Shown: piece after piece, positions 33,310-45,589 of the stretch
Layout: every line of letters starts with the position of its first letter
How positions within the stretch are numbered: the first letter of the stretch is position 1
From: Acanthosoma haemorrhoidale
Taxonomy: Eukaryota > Arthropoda > Insecta > Hemiptera > Acanthosomatidae
NCBI GenBank assembly: GCA_930367205.1
Contig: OV884012.1
Coordinates: forward strand, 58,115,239 to 58,179,238
Reading direction: 5' to 3'
Length of the DNA stretch: 64,000 nucleotides
The notes under the pieces: model-generated
Seen by the model: only the letters and a program-made list of their open reading frames with translations
Database searches by the model: none
What the model was told of the DNA's origin: nothing
Translations under genes and position numbers: made by a program

Positions 33310-34998
33310 TTTATATATATATATATACCAGCATGTTATAGGTACAAAGGTTCCTTAGGATATCTCACAGCCCCTTAAATCCTTTACTAAGGACGTTAAG
33401 TCACCTTTGAGTAATGTACGGTTTGCTCTAGGTTAAACGTGTTGAAATGAGCATGCAACATGATTTACTGTTAAGTGTTCACTGGTAAGGTGCCCCTGTC
33501 CACACGAAAGAACGTAAATCTTCAAATAAATAAAACGCACTTAAAGTCAGTCCTCCATACGTGTATCGTTATGTTGTGTACCACATTCACCCAACGTTGG
33601 AAGAGTTCTAATAAGGACATTTCACATTGCTTACATGAAAAAATTCGGTAAGGGCGAAATCCACACCTGGCTATGGTCAAACTGCAGATCAAAGAGGTTA
33701 AAATTAACCTCTTTGGGTATGCTTGGAATAAAATATAGTCGGTTAAATACTAATCAATCCAACATTTTGGCAATGAGATATTGTATCTATTAATTATTTG
33801 AATACATTAAAGTTTAATAAATTACGTGTCAAATTAAGTCAACCGCAATTACGTAAGACTGATATAAAGGTGTTAAAAACGACTGCCCAAAAAGATTAAC
33901 ATCATTATTGTAATTTTTTGGCAAATCACGTCCTAGTTGGCTACCCATATAAATTCAGGCGTACATCTGAGGTGTCACGTATATTGTTTTTGAATTAATG
34001 AATCAAGCATGACTATCACAAACACGCACTACTATTGCTAAGAGATTTAGTGCTTTATTCTAAGCGTATTCCTCTAAGCAGCACTGGTGGTCATAATCTG
34101 TCCAATAAAGATTATTTATAAACATATGAAGGGGGCAGGGAAAAAAAAGATATCTCCGTTGTTTTAGATTTTGTGATGTTGCATGTGTGTATATGTAGTG
34201 TATGTGCAATAGTGTGGCTCTAAGGCTGACGAATCAAATACTGCGTGTTGTTCAGAAGAGGAACTGTCTAATGGCTAAAAGAACAGTTCTGTTTTTAAAC
34301 AGAAATGAATATGCGGTCAAGGAAAAAGCAATACAATAGCGAGGAATTTGGGTAAAAACTGTTAACTCCTTATCTGGTACAAATAAGCAACCCCCTCTCC
34401 TATATTTTGTACATTGTACACTAATTAGTTTTACTTTCTTTTACCTAAAATTAACGTTTTCCTGAAAATTTAGAAAATCACGAAATTATTCTGTTTTTCC
34501 CCTGACCCCTTGTTTTTTGTAGCAAACTAGCATTTTTCCGTAGGTAATTTTGAAAAACTGTTAGGAATTCTGAGAGTTAGTATCATATTTTTCAAAATTC
34601 AGTAACATTGCCATGATTAATGATTAATGAGTAAATAATTAATGGTAAGAGTTGTGTTACTATACTCATCCTACCAATGCATTTCCTAAATGCGATCCTT
34701 GCATTTTTTTTTCACTGGGCATATATGAATTTTTTTGAGTCCTTTTTCCTTCTTTTTTTATGGACCAATCATCTCTCTAATTTAATAACTCCCTATGGAT
34801 GGATGAAATGATTTGTTTACCCATTAATTCGTTATAACGTTATTATTATTATCAGCACTTTCAACATAAAAATCTTTCTCAAAGGTGTCCTTGAGCCAGT
34901 CTCCGTCCCGGTGACAGCACTTATTAGCCTTGTTAGAATGCCATTTATTTGTTCAAAGTGCTGAGAATAATGAAAAAAATATTACAGTCTTTATTAAG
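33310..34998. other. AT-rich stretch, nothing recognised
   Basis: The stretch opens with a (TA)n tract next to the LTR. I see no repeat copy, RNA gene or exon that can be supported. Confidence 0.35.
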
Positions 34999-35594
34999 TA
35001 ACCCAGAGACCTCCCAAATCCACATCGTTGTCCCATCCCTCGTATGCGAATGAGGAGCGGAGTCTTGGGAAGTCCCCCATGCTCTTACATCAACCGCGTT
35101 ACCGGTCACGAGCCAGTGGAGGCCGACCGAGCGTGAGAGCCACAGACGCTCTGGCCATGATTGGGGAAACTGGCCATTGCCAGGACTCCTACTGTCACGT
35201 ATTTGTAACATGTCACAAGCCTTTGCCTATTTAGTCTCCAAGGAGGATTATAAGGATGTGTACCTCAGTATAATAACTGTGCTAGGAGATTAGGGTAGTT
35301 GGATAGGTTTCGATGGAATTTCATGAACTTGGAAGGGATAAGTACGTTGGGTATAATAAGATCGTTATGAAGTGTTTTATTGTTGGCGTAATAAGTTGTA
35401 TTTACTATTGTTCTCAGGACTTTTGATTGAAAGGATTGGATACGCTTGATGTTTGACTTTTTTGCTGTCCCCCATAGCTCTATTCCGTATGTCCAGATTG
35501 GCTTTAGTATAACTTTGTAGATTAGTAATTTATTTCTATTGAGAGATGGGAAGTCCTTCGAAGTAATCTGTACAGTTGTCAAAAGCGTCTGTTT
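34999..35594 (-). mobile_element. LINE family A, RT C-terminus and 3' UTR
   Basis: The minus strand encodes the RT C-terminal region (35265-35582): NKLLIYKVILKPIWTYGIEL, then SNIKRIQSFQSKVLRT, ending at a stop. The 3' UTR follows to about 35000 with the terminal ~90 bp missing. On its 5' side it is cut off at 35594 by the poly(A) tail of another LINE (family B). The reading frame of the remaining RT tail is intact. Confidence 0.88.
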
Positions 35595-35850
35595 TTTTTT
35601 TTTTTTTTTTTTTTTTCTTAGCTCTCAAACTTATAAAATAGGATGTGGGAAAATTACTTTGGGCTAATGAGTGCCTTTCACTAAGGGGAGTCCCCCATTT
35701 GAAGGATGTATGAGAATGATATAGGGTGGGGTATGCCTAAAGGAGGCGGGTGGAATCAGGAAGGTAGTGAGAGTCTACCGAGGGTGGAGCCTAGGGTCTG
35801 TTTGGTAATTGGTCTTTTTAGCCTCGTGAAGGGTGTTATTGAAAGAGGGA
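35592..35850 (-). mobile_element. LINE family B-type 3' end with poly(A) tail
   Basis: On the minus strand, sequence ending GTTTGAGAGCTAAG is followed by 25 A (plus-strand T run 35592-35616). The ~75 bp before the tail match 50.22-50.30 kb almost exactly. Upstream, a minus frame open from about 35855 to 35763 looks like the last RT codons. The tail joins directly to a truncated family A copy, so this is an insertion into LINE A. Just beyond, 35852-35868 resembles a family A coding block, possibly the far side of that target. Confidence 0.75.
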
Positions 35851-35869
35851 TGCTATATCGGGGTCTCTC

Positions 35870-38800
35870 AATAATTTGAGAGTGACTAAACTATTTCATC
35901 CACCAATAAAACGATACCACTAGCCTACCACATTAACATTTTTTCTTGCATTATTATTTATATTTGTCACTGGCTGCATGCATGCCAGTTGGTAACTGGG
36001 AGACCTGTTGTATTGTTGTATAGTTTTCAGGTTTTCATCAATCCCTATCACTGTACTCGAGGACCGAAATGAAAGATACTTCAATTCCTTAATTGGCTAA
36101 GCTCAATGCCAAATATTCCGTAAATCTAAATAACACTTCAGTATATACTGGCCCGCTCTCTACCTCATTCGTTAATAGTTTCATTTATCTACTGTTAATT
36201 TCATTTTAATCTAAAGTAAAAGCCTTAATTTAGGTTCGTGAAATTAGGGGCATAATGTTTGTAATAAGGGTTTACAAAAACAGGTTTAGTGAACCTCTGG
36301 CGTTGTAGTATATTCACCATTAGTATTATTAATTTTGGATTTTACAGAAGGCTATTAGTATTAATGGCATCTCCTTCAGTTCTTTTATCCAGTTTCGTTG
36401 GTTATTTTTTTTTTGCGTAGATTACGCTTCATATTACTTACTAATGTAAGCAAGCTAGTAATTAATGATCGCTATTCATTCAAACATTTTTTTGACAAGA
36501 CGTAAATATTTATTGTTATGAAGATCATTCACAAATCAAATAGCACCATAAGGCATAAGGACGAGTGGAGCCCCATAAATTGAGACATTCATCACGGCTT
36601 GGTTAGGCGCCCTCATTAGGGGTTTGGCTCAGTGTCATTAGTGCTGGATGGCAGGATCTACGGGATAGATGTCACCTAACTCAATTTGCCTAATTCCAGT
36701 GTATTCTTATTCAAAGTCTGGCCGGACTATTAGCTGACCGCCTACTCTATATTATGATCTATGATGGCTGAATTTTAATGCAGCTCTAAGGTGTCACTGA
36801 AAGGGAAGGTATTTGTCGCCTTGTTATAAAGGTACGCTTTATTACTTAGCATAATGTCAGGTACTGTTCAAGATTCATAAAGGGAATCGAATCAGAGCTC
36901 CTTTCCGATTCAGTACACGGAACAGGCCGACATGGTTAAGCTGATTTACTGTTATATTTAGTTAACCAAGTTTTTACTTGTGATGTTTTGGTTGGTTTAA
37001 TTCTTAAATTCGATTTTATTTTTAGCAATACTACTCTCATCTTAAATAATAAAATTTATGATTCTGATTAGTTTCACAGCTTGAAGTTGAATGAAAAATC
37101 AAGCAAAATACTGGAAACTGGTTTCCGGGCAATAAGCTAATGGTTGAGGAGACTACAAAGATGACGGTAAGAAATTAGAGCTAAGCCACAACCTTATCTC
37201 CTAATTTTTTTAGACAAATTCTTCTTTTTTATATCGTCAAGACAAGTCCAATATTTTGGTACCATATACATAGTGTTCGTATATGATCTACCGGTCTTAG
37301 CGAAGTGTTCTTAAGGAGATCTGGAACATGATCAACGATCCTTCTTGGAAGAACTTACAAACAATATATGAGCACAAGTAATAATAACACAGAAATCACG
37401 AGAATTGGAAAACAACAATGCCACAATAATCGGTATATGTATGTCCAAATTGATGGAAACCTTAACTTTTAACTTCCATTTAAAATACTACAGGCTCAAA
37501 AATCACCTTACATATATTGGTTCAAAAAACTCCGAGGCTTAATGATCCTTGTTGATAAGGAAAGGCAATGTATAATATATGCTGATTTTGAGCAGAAAGA
37601 GTTTTTGGTCCATCTTATTTTAACCCATAACTGTCACATTGATCATAAAAAGAAATGTTTCATTTCCAGGGAGAACCTAGGAGGACATCACTAACCAAAT
37701 AAAGCCCTCCTCATGAACACTTATGTACAAATTCTGAATACTAAATTGAAAAAATTGAGGAAGCCAGAGGTGAACTTAAAGTTTCAAGCCTGAAAGACAC
37801 AAGAATCCATTGGGGATAACAGTGGAATTCAGAACATACAAAACGTTTCGTTAAAATAATGGCTGAGAAGATTTAATAATCGAAATGAAGGTTTTTTTTT
37901 GACAGTAATAAGTATTTTTTTTTTAGTAAAATAATCAGGTAATTGACCTTTGTAAGTAAATAATTTAAAAGCCTGTCAATCCCCGGAATGCTTAATCATG
38001 AAAACTTATCATTTTTTTATCCACGTTTTCCATCCAATTAATAGTTAGTACAGACATTTTAACAAGTTGTTCCTTAATAACATTTTGGGATTATCTATAC
38101 ATCTATTTCATCGGAACTAGAGAAATATAAGTTTAAAATTAATCTTTGATTAATAGGAAAAAATAAGGGCAGCATTAATGTACGCTGGTACATGTATTTT
38201 ACAATTTATTTAATATGTGTCATAAATCACGGTGGAGAAAAACACTTAATACTCCACAAAGACCCATATGGAACAAGATAGTCAGTCAGTGAAATACTGG
38301 GCATAAATCTATCATAAAATACGGCCATGTCGTTAGTATAACAAGAGGAGAAGTAATGAATGCTCCGCGGTGGCTATCAAGTGTTTGAGGCACATTTACC
38401 GATCGGGAAATTCAGCCTTCGGACCGGTCTATCAATATCAAAACTGATATTTAAAAGGAAAAAGGACTCAACCCAAAAACATTTACAGCATTATGAGTTA
38501 TGTTTTCGACCTTAACTTTTGTTTTAGTTTGTGTTTTTTTGTAACTACCATTTATGTAATGGCTCCACCGTTGTATTATTCTAACCCCAAAGTAACTTCT
38601 TTTTTTCGTAAATCAGCTTGTTCCTTTATCCTTGGTCATAACGTTTCCTATGTATCCATTGAAAATATTGCCTTTTCGCATATGGCGTTTCCGCAGTCTA
38701 AAGCCATTTCCTAGAATATACTAAACTCTCTCTCTAATTTTCTATTTCTAATTTTGCAAATCGGCCAATTGATCGGGATAAAGAGGTACAGGCGGAGAAT

Positions 38801-40679
38801 GCTGTACTTCGACGGAAACTATTGAATGAGTTTTCTTGAAACTCCGTGAAGAGACCCGGATGTTCACTCCGAAGATTCTGCAGTTGTTTGTGTTACAGGG
38901 TTTTCTGATAATGGTGTGTATGTATATATATATGTCCAAGTTTCTGTTAAACCACCATTATATCATGTTAAAACATGAGAGTCAATCAGGTCTCCTGATT
39001 AAGTATAAATAAGTATTAAAGTGAACTAATTTTGTAGTAACTTATTTAAAAATAAGTTATTTTAATTTAACAAAAAATGGGCTCTTGTATTTACAAACGC
39101 GTTCAGAGTCACCCTGCCATTATCAAGAGCTACAAAAACACATATAACTGTGGTGATGAACATAAAATCCTAAATTGAAAAACATTTTTAAATCCCAGTA
39201 TAAGTTTTCCGGAATTTGGGAAAACTAAATCTTTAACCAGCTAAATATTAGGTAAAAATGTAGGTATATAAGATGCTCACTCAACGGAAAAATCAATTGG
39301 CACGTTAAAATAAATAACAAAAATTATCAACGATTCAAAAAAAATAGTCAGTAATAATAAAATTTATAGTTATTATTAGCAAAACCTAAGGAACACAACA
39401 CACCAACAATAAAAACTACTGAAACACTAAAAGTCACAGCGTAGATTAATATATAAAGCCAAATAAATAAAATGATTTTAAAAGTAATCATACAAGAGTT
39501 AGCCTCTCCAAAGTAATACGCTGTCTACTCTCTGTACTAGTTATATTTCAAAGTGGTTTTCAGACATCATAAGCGCCTAATCCTCCTTTAGCATCCATCT
39601 CCTTTCTTCCTAAACATCCTTCTATTCAATGATCAAACTAGAGCGCCAAACGTGGTAAGAGGACTAATTTTACAATATCTGATATTTCTATAGTGGAATT
39701 TTTTTGTTTAATTTCATACTTCATAATTACCCAACTAACGCGCTTACAGTAAGTGATTAGGTATTTTTATAAAATATATTACTTAGAAATTCTAAAAAAT
39801 AGTTGTAACTGAAGGATTGGTTCACTGACTTTGTCTTTTGGAATTTTCAATTGGATTATTTAGTACTAAGAGTTATCAAAAACACGCTGGTGATAAATAA
39901 AATATTTTATGGTGAGCAAAACATATTTTCACTGTTTTGTGAATATTAGTTGTAAGATAGCTGATTCATTGTATACAAAATGACTCTAAATAGTTATTTT
40001 TAGAAAATAAACTAAAAAAGATAATAATTAAAGACACTGTGACAGTAAAAAATGTACTTATAAACATATTGTACTCTAATTATAAGCTGATTTAACGTAA
40101 GAAGTCCTATAAATAATGTATTATATCAATTTATGAACTACTTTCTTTACACTATATCAAATCTCGGACAATTGTGAATTATTAACATGTACAGTACCTT
40201 ATACATTCATAGTCCATAGTTAGTAAGGATATGCGCATAAGTTATCGATTTGCCATTTAATTATTTTTATAGAAAATGCTATCATAGGGACAGTCCATTT
40301 TCCTAGTACGACCGGTTTCAGTGTTAACTTCTTCTATCTACACTGTCTATTAATAGCTCTTTTAATCCGCTCGTATAGACCAGAGGATTTATAATGAATG
40401 TATTACTTAAGCGGTCTATAAATATGTAAAACTACTCCAGACTATTTTTCCGAATACGGTCTCCCCAAGCAGGATGTAGTTTGTTTTATTCTCTCAATTA
40501 TGCATTCGCCACACCCACATTGTAACGATCCATTGATAAATCGAATCTTTGAACCTTTGTAAGTTGGTAAGATACATTTGTACTGTGGAAATGCAATGTG
40601 TCAGAAATCTAAGTGTATTTCGTCAGGATTGCGCCAACGTTATTGGCCCATAAATGGTTTTTGTTCTTTCACTGTAAAT
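35870..40679. other. Long unassigned AT-rich stretch
   Basis: Nearly 5 kb without a recognisable LINE or LTR copy or a credible gene. Candidate splice pairs (for example near 37165 and 37511) are closed in frame or too short. A tRNA-like fragment is listed separately at 36870-36955. Confidence 0.35.
36870..36955 (-). other. tRNA-like fragment, degenerate
   Basis: On the minus strand AGCTTAACCATGTCGG resembles an A-box region, and GATTCGATTCC about 45 nt later matches the B-box consensus at 10 of 11 positions. A TTCCG/CGGAA pairing sits in between. Acceptor pairing is poor and the anticodon loop is too long. A tRNA-derived repeat or pseudogene is the best guess. Confidence 0.25.
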
Positions 40680-40895
40680 AGTGATGTACTATCAAAAAGG
40701 TGAGCCCCCATCACCTTATAGAGTCTTATCAATGAAGCCAAGTATATTGTGTATCATTATACTTGTATTAGATTATATAATTTTATACGGAATTCAGACA
40801 TTGTACATAATGTAACGACGCTACAGCAAATATGGAACTGCAATGTAAATGGATTCGAGTGAGAATCTATAATGAAAATAGTAACTTTGTCTTTT
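40680..40895 (+). mobile_element. LINE family C 3'-UTR fragment
   Basis: It matches the 3' UTR at 47.9-48.1 kb: AAAAAGGTGAGCCCC.ATCACC, then ACATTGTACATAATGTAACGACGCTACAGC and GAGTGAGAATCTATAATGAA. It is diverged and lacks the terminal A-tail. Confidence 0.68.
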
Positions 40896-41269
40896 TAATT
40901 GGATAGGGGTGTAAAAAAAGTGATGTATTAACCTTAAGAAATGTTATATAAAATAATATTTCTGACAAAAAATAATGTTTTGTCTTGACATGACGGGGGG
41001 CCCCCCCGAAAAATGTTTTGTTTTACTAACAAATAAGCAATTAGGAATCAGGAATGTATAAATACAATATCATTTTTCTTTAGGTGTAGTCATTATATAT
41101 TCACATTAATAGAACAAACAATAGAGCTAACTAGTGTCTCAACTACATAGTAAGGTCAATTCAATTACTGAAGTATCTTAGTACATTAGTAGTCCAGTAG
41201 TTTTACATGGATTTTATCTGCATCCTCTAATCAATCCTCGTGTTATTATTATAAACATTATTTATAACC

Positions 41270-41470
41270 ATCGCCTGACATTTGGGACTGGGGTGCCTCC
41301 CGGGCCCCAAACGGTTCCGGGGAGCCTGGGTACTCTCGTCCTTGTACTATCTCAGGCTCGCATAGTTGGACTCTGGAATTTTTAACCAGGAATTTAGTTT
41401 AAAGAACGACCAATGGGGTTTATGGCCATTACTCTACGCCAAAATAAGTCCCAAATAACAAACAAACAAT
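41270..41470 (+). repeat. GC-rich, possibly LINE 3' end, unassigned
   Basis: A compact GC-rich block (GGGGTGCCTCCCGGGCCCC.. GGAGCCTGGG) is followed by a protein-like open stretch and an AACAAACAAAC tail near 41455-41470. That layout suggests the 3' end of a non-LTR element of another family. Only one copy is seen here, so this stays a guess. Confidence 0.28.
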
Positions 41471-42462
41471 TAGTTAATTTTAGGATTGATTGATTGAACA
41501 GGGATTCTGTGAAATAACTAGAGCACTCGCAGGTTAAATGGAAAGCTCATCGTTTTGTCTTATTGTGGATCCTTTTAAAAAAGGAAATTATATTACAATT
41601 TTAAAAAATAGGTTCATTCGGAACAATATGTTACATTTGGATGTAATCCAATGTTACATTGGAACAATTATTGGCAGTCGTTCGTCAACCCTTGCGTACG
41701 TCAATACATAAAGCTAGTTCCAAGCAGAGATCTTTATACTTCATCATTTTTTTAACGGAACCAAAATGAATGACGCAACATAGTGACCTGCCAGAATGTT
41801 CCGAGTCTCCTCCGTACACGTTGGCTACAAGGTTGCAAGCCTATTTGAAGACGCTAGGTCACAAAGCTGAAGAGGCGAATTGGTAAACCTTCTTACATTC
41901 CCTCTTTGCTTACCAAACTTTCTTATCAGGTAAACCAAACTGTTTGCTTACCATGTCACGTGGTTCAGCTCTATGGCATCATATCGTGCTAAATAACCCA
42001 TCTAATTGAAAAAAATCTTATTTAGAATATGTGATATGTGATTTCATTACCAACATGCACACATTAGAACATCATGAATGCTTCATTTATGCATCTAACA
42101 CAAATAACATCCTCAAATTTTAACCAGTATTTAATTATTAAATGTATCTTATATGTTAATTTCACCAAGTGAAACCTGGATTGTATTTGTGGTTTAAACA
42201 AATAAAAAGAAACAAAAAAAAAAAACTCCATATGATTATTATTGCTAAACATAAATCAAGAGACGTTATACAAATGCACGGAACAAAAAATCTAGTATTT
42301 CTCAGGCCAACAAATATTTTAGTTTAAAGTTTATTTATTGATGTTTTCAACTATTTACCATGTATTTTACTTTTTAGTGTGATTTTATGACTACTGCCAT
42401 TTACTTTATTTATTGTTTATTTATCATTTTAATGTTTAAATTTTAATCCCTCGTGACCTGCT
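41471..42462. other. AT-rich stretch, nothing recognised
   Basis: It contains a short local duplication of ATGTTACATTTGGA/ATGTTACATTGGA near 41628-41663. No gene or transposon copy recognised. Confidence 0.35.
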
Positions 42463-42712
42463 ATAAATGCGTGACAGTGGGAGCCCTGGAAATGGCCATT
42501 TTCTCCAATCATGTCCTGATTGTCTGACGCATGCGCATGCGAGGGAGGTGACAAACATGTGGATTAGGGAGACCTATGGGCTTTTTGTAAATATTGTATG
42601 AATGAGCGAGTGAATGATGAATTGTAAATATGGTATCAATGAGAACATTTACCTAAATTACTTATTGCCTAGTAAGGCAGATTGTAATTTTAGCACAATA
42701 AAGAATATTATA
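42463..42712 (+). mobile_element. LINE family A 3' UTR with internal deletion
   Basis: A sense-strand copy running from GTGACCTGCTATAAATGCGTGACAG to GGCAGATTGTAATTTTAGCACAATAAAG. The middle is collapsed between TGTCCTGATTGTCTGACGC and ATGCGCATGCGAGGGAGG, so about 90 bp of UTR are missing. No coding sequence. TAAATTTT-like sequence on both sides is too simple to call a target duplication. Confidence 0.82.
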
Positions 42713-43495
42713 TATAAATTTTTTTTTTTAAATTGTTTGATTTGCATGAATTTTGAATGACGACTTGGTTAGTCTTTTGATCTGTCTTTGATTTTAAATT
42801 TAATTAGTGATTGATATATATGTATCTATTTTTTCTCATATTCTAGCACCTGAAGCTGAATGTTTAAGCCACCAAAAGCAATAGTAGTATTAGAAAAAAA
42901 AAAAAAATTGTGAGCAGACAAAAGTTGTTTTCATCAATTATGAACACAACTCAACTGAACTAAGATGAGGAAATGTTGAATATTGTCCAGTGTAACAACA
43001 TAAAAAGTAGCTGTATTAAAATAACTTAATTAATTAATTTATTAATGTATTTTTGATGTAATTAAGCGTTTTGATTTATCAAACTGTTTAGTGGCTGTTA
43101 AAAGGCAATAGTCAATGTAAAGTATATAATTAAAAGTGAAAAGCATGTCTGTGACAGTGTGTGTAGTACGCGCTAGCTAACGGCGTGTGGGAGTCATTCC
43201 TTATGGGACCTTCGGCGTTTCATTCTCCTTTTTATCGTTTCTTCGGTCCAAAAAAGTAAAAAACGACTGAGAAGTCAATGTCAAGGATATGGTAAGGTGT
43301 CATGCTCTACTCCCACTCGGATACTTTGGCATAATATAGTGTCCGCTTCATACAAGACATTATATACCTTAATATATTCAAATATTTATCAAATGGCTTT
43401 TATTATTAACACATAAGAACCTACAAGTAAATCTCGGGGCATTCCATGGTAATGACTGTTAATATGGCAATAGTCCAACTCTTGCCAACTTTTTT
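42713..43495. other. AT-rich stretch, nothing recognised
   Basis: Between two family A copies of opposite orientation. No feature supported. Confidence 0.35.
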
Positions 43496-44325
43496 GCTGA
43501 TAAAACAACTTTATTATGATAAAATTACAATCTGCCTCATTGGGACACAAGTAATTGTGATAAATGATCTCATTCATTCCATATTTACAATTCTTCATTC
43601 ATGCAGGATTTACAAACAGCCCAGAGACCTTTCAAATCCATACCGTTATCCACACCCTCGCATGCAAAAGAGGAAGCGGAGTCTTGGGAGGGAAGACGAG
43701 CCAGTGGAGGCTGACCTTGAGCGTGAGAGCCATAGACGCTCAGGACATGATTGTAGAAACTGCCCATTTCCAGGACTCGTAATAAGGGGCATTTACTATT
43801 GTTCTCAGGACTTTGAAAGGATTGGATACGCTTGATGTTTGACTTTTTTGATGTCCCCCATAGCTCTATTCCGTATGTCCTGTTTGGATGAGGTATAACA
43901 TTGTAGATTAGTAATTTATTTTCGATTGAGAGATAGGATGTCCTTTGAAGTAATTTGTACAGTTGTCCAAAGCGTCTGTTTAGTTCTTGTCTTATTACCC
44001 TCATATGTAGGTTCCAGGTCAGTAGTTGGTCGATATGGAAGCCTAAGTACCGTACTATCTCTGATACAGGGAGAGGAATGGAATTAAAATAAGTTAGTGG
44101 ACAAGACTTGCGACAGAGGGTGAAGGTAATGTGGGAACATTTTGCTTTATTAACTTTGATCTGCCAGTGGTTGCACCAATGCTCAATCTCATCAAGGTGT
44201 TTTTGAATGTTATGGGAGGCTATATCGGGGTCTGGGTGGGATGACAAGACTGCAGTGTCATCTGCTGATGTGGCCAAGGAGGTATTGGTATTGATTGAAA
44301 GGATTGGATACACTTGATGTTCGAC
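43496..44325 (-). mobile_element. LINE family A, RT segment fused to 3' UTR
   Basis: The minus strand encodes 242 codons. The first ~155 are Jockey-like RT from just before the catalytic motif (SADDTAVLSSHPD) through HITFTL, VRYLGFHID, IENKLLIY and GIELWGTSKKSNIKRIQSFQS. A deletion then joins RT in frame to the 3' UTR, so the rest of that frame is read-through UTR, not real protein. The UTR continues to the terminus at about 43497. At the 5' edge (44294-44325) a second short piece of the KRIQSFQS region is joined head-on, a rearrangement. Confidence 0.9.
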
Positions 44326-44399
44326 GTTTCGACGATTCGATATAACTTATTTGTTACAACTGTGATTTGTGAAAAAATTGTTCATATTTTTAGAGGAAC

Positions 44400-45070
44400 G
44401 CAACCAAAAATCACTCTAATCTGCCGAAGAAATTAGTTCTCAAATTACGAAGTGACGAGCGCGTTACGAGGAGGTAGTAAAAGCTACTGATAAGATAGCT
44501 CCCTCGAATATTTCCAATTTTAAGAAGCTCTGCAGCCAAGCAGGGATGTATAAGATCGCCGATCTGGTTTTGCCTACTCTTCCTGGATTTGAAGAGGAAT
44601 GCCGAAAAGAAGAATCGCACAACCACGAAAACTTACAAGGAACTCAGTCGCTGCTTTTGAAGGTAATGGCGAGGAACGGAGGAGCTTGAACTCCCCATTA
44701 AATGTGAAAACGGATTAGACGTGGGACGAGTTTGAAGATTATCAAGTCAGCCAAGAGGATGCGCAGCTTAATCAAAATGAAGTGAGAGTCAACTGTTGCC
44801 TACAACGGATTCTAGGTGTACCTTTATACATTGCGAACCCAATAGAGGTAGAAATGTAGGGGAGATATGGAAGTAGCTTGGCCATGCCCTGAAAAATCTG
44901 AAGTTGCCATAAAATAGATGAGGCCACTCTAGTAGAGTTCTCCGGGAGTGAGAAAGTGTTGCAAAGCACGCGTTGCGTAGGACCGTAGAGCGCGACATAT
45001 GAAAAGTACTAAGAGCCCAGAGGAGTCCAAGCAGCTTTCGGCAACGATTGGTTGGGTGTCCTCATGGATA
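44400..45070 (+). pseudogene. Degraded coding remnant, family unknown
   Basis: Plus-strand frames give consecutive protein-like peptides separated by frameshifts and stops. The first is KKLVLKLRSDERVTRR (about 44425-44472). A shifted frame gives RYEEVVKATDKIAPSNISNF and LVLPTLPGFEEECRKEE (44465-44605), and another gives TWDEFEDYQVSQEDAQ and LQRILGVPLYIANPIEV (44720-44855). This pattern indicates an old coding sequence on the plus strand, either a retroelement ORF1/gag or a host pseudogene. No conserved motif lets me choose. Minus-strand frames here are probably shadows. Confidence 0.38.
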
Positions 45071-45396
45071 CATTATAGTACATCTGCTGCTAAACTATGT
45101 TTGGTATGTACACCAATATATTTCAGCATTTGGTAATGTTATTTACGTATTTTGTTCAGAATTTAGTAGGTACGGATCATATAAATTCCAACTTGCATGT
45201 TTCTCTTGCGTGTGTCCAAAACTTGGGACCAAATAAAAAACAATTACCAAATATCAGAACTCTGTAGGTATCGTGAGGAGGTATCATCTGGAGGGTGGTA
45301 ACAGAGACGGGCTATAAAGCCAAAGCAATAACAGGGTTTGGATAGCGTAAATTTATCACCTGTAGAATAAATAGAGTCACTTACCTTTTTTAATCA

Positions 45397-45576
45397 ATTT
45401 ATAATTTGTAATAATGAATGAAATGTTTTTCTTGGTACATTTTGAATGGTCTTGGTAATGGAGAAAACAGAGAGCCGACAGACGCAGGTAGCAGTGCCGG
45501 CCTGTGTGACGCAGAAGAGGGTTGTGAAAGCCGTCCAAGTTACGACGGTAGATAAGAGCAATAGTTCCAAGTCCAT
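45397..45576 (-). CDS. Small ORF with signal-peptide-like start
   Basis: A 60-codon (TGA-terminated) minus-strand ORF starts ACAATGG, an acceptable initiation context. Its first ~27 residues (MDLELLLLSTVVTWTAFTTL, then a small-residue QAG site) resemble a signal peptide. Immediately upstream (45600-45730) lies a GC-rich, CpG-containing patch that could be a promoter or 5' UTR. A consensus donor AAAAAAG|GTAAGT follows at 45386, past the stop. The plus strand is also open here, so coding is unproven. Confidence 0.22.
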
Positions 45577-45589
45577 TGTCTACCTAGCC

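Noticed and set aside
30497..33313. Target-site duplication of the Gypsy element
   Set aside because: The flanks are AT-repeat sequence (ATAAA and TTTATA), so any 4-bp match would be uninformative.
35852..35868. Second LINE A fragment as an annotated feature
   Set aside because: Only about 18 bp match. It is mentioned as a finding but is too short to annotate.
37060..37166. Exon ending ATGACG|GTAAGA
   Set aside because: The only nearly open frame contains a TAA stop before the donor.
43446..43835. 129-codon plus-strand ORF
   Set aside because: It is antisense to the LINE A 3' UTR and RT.
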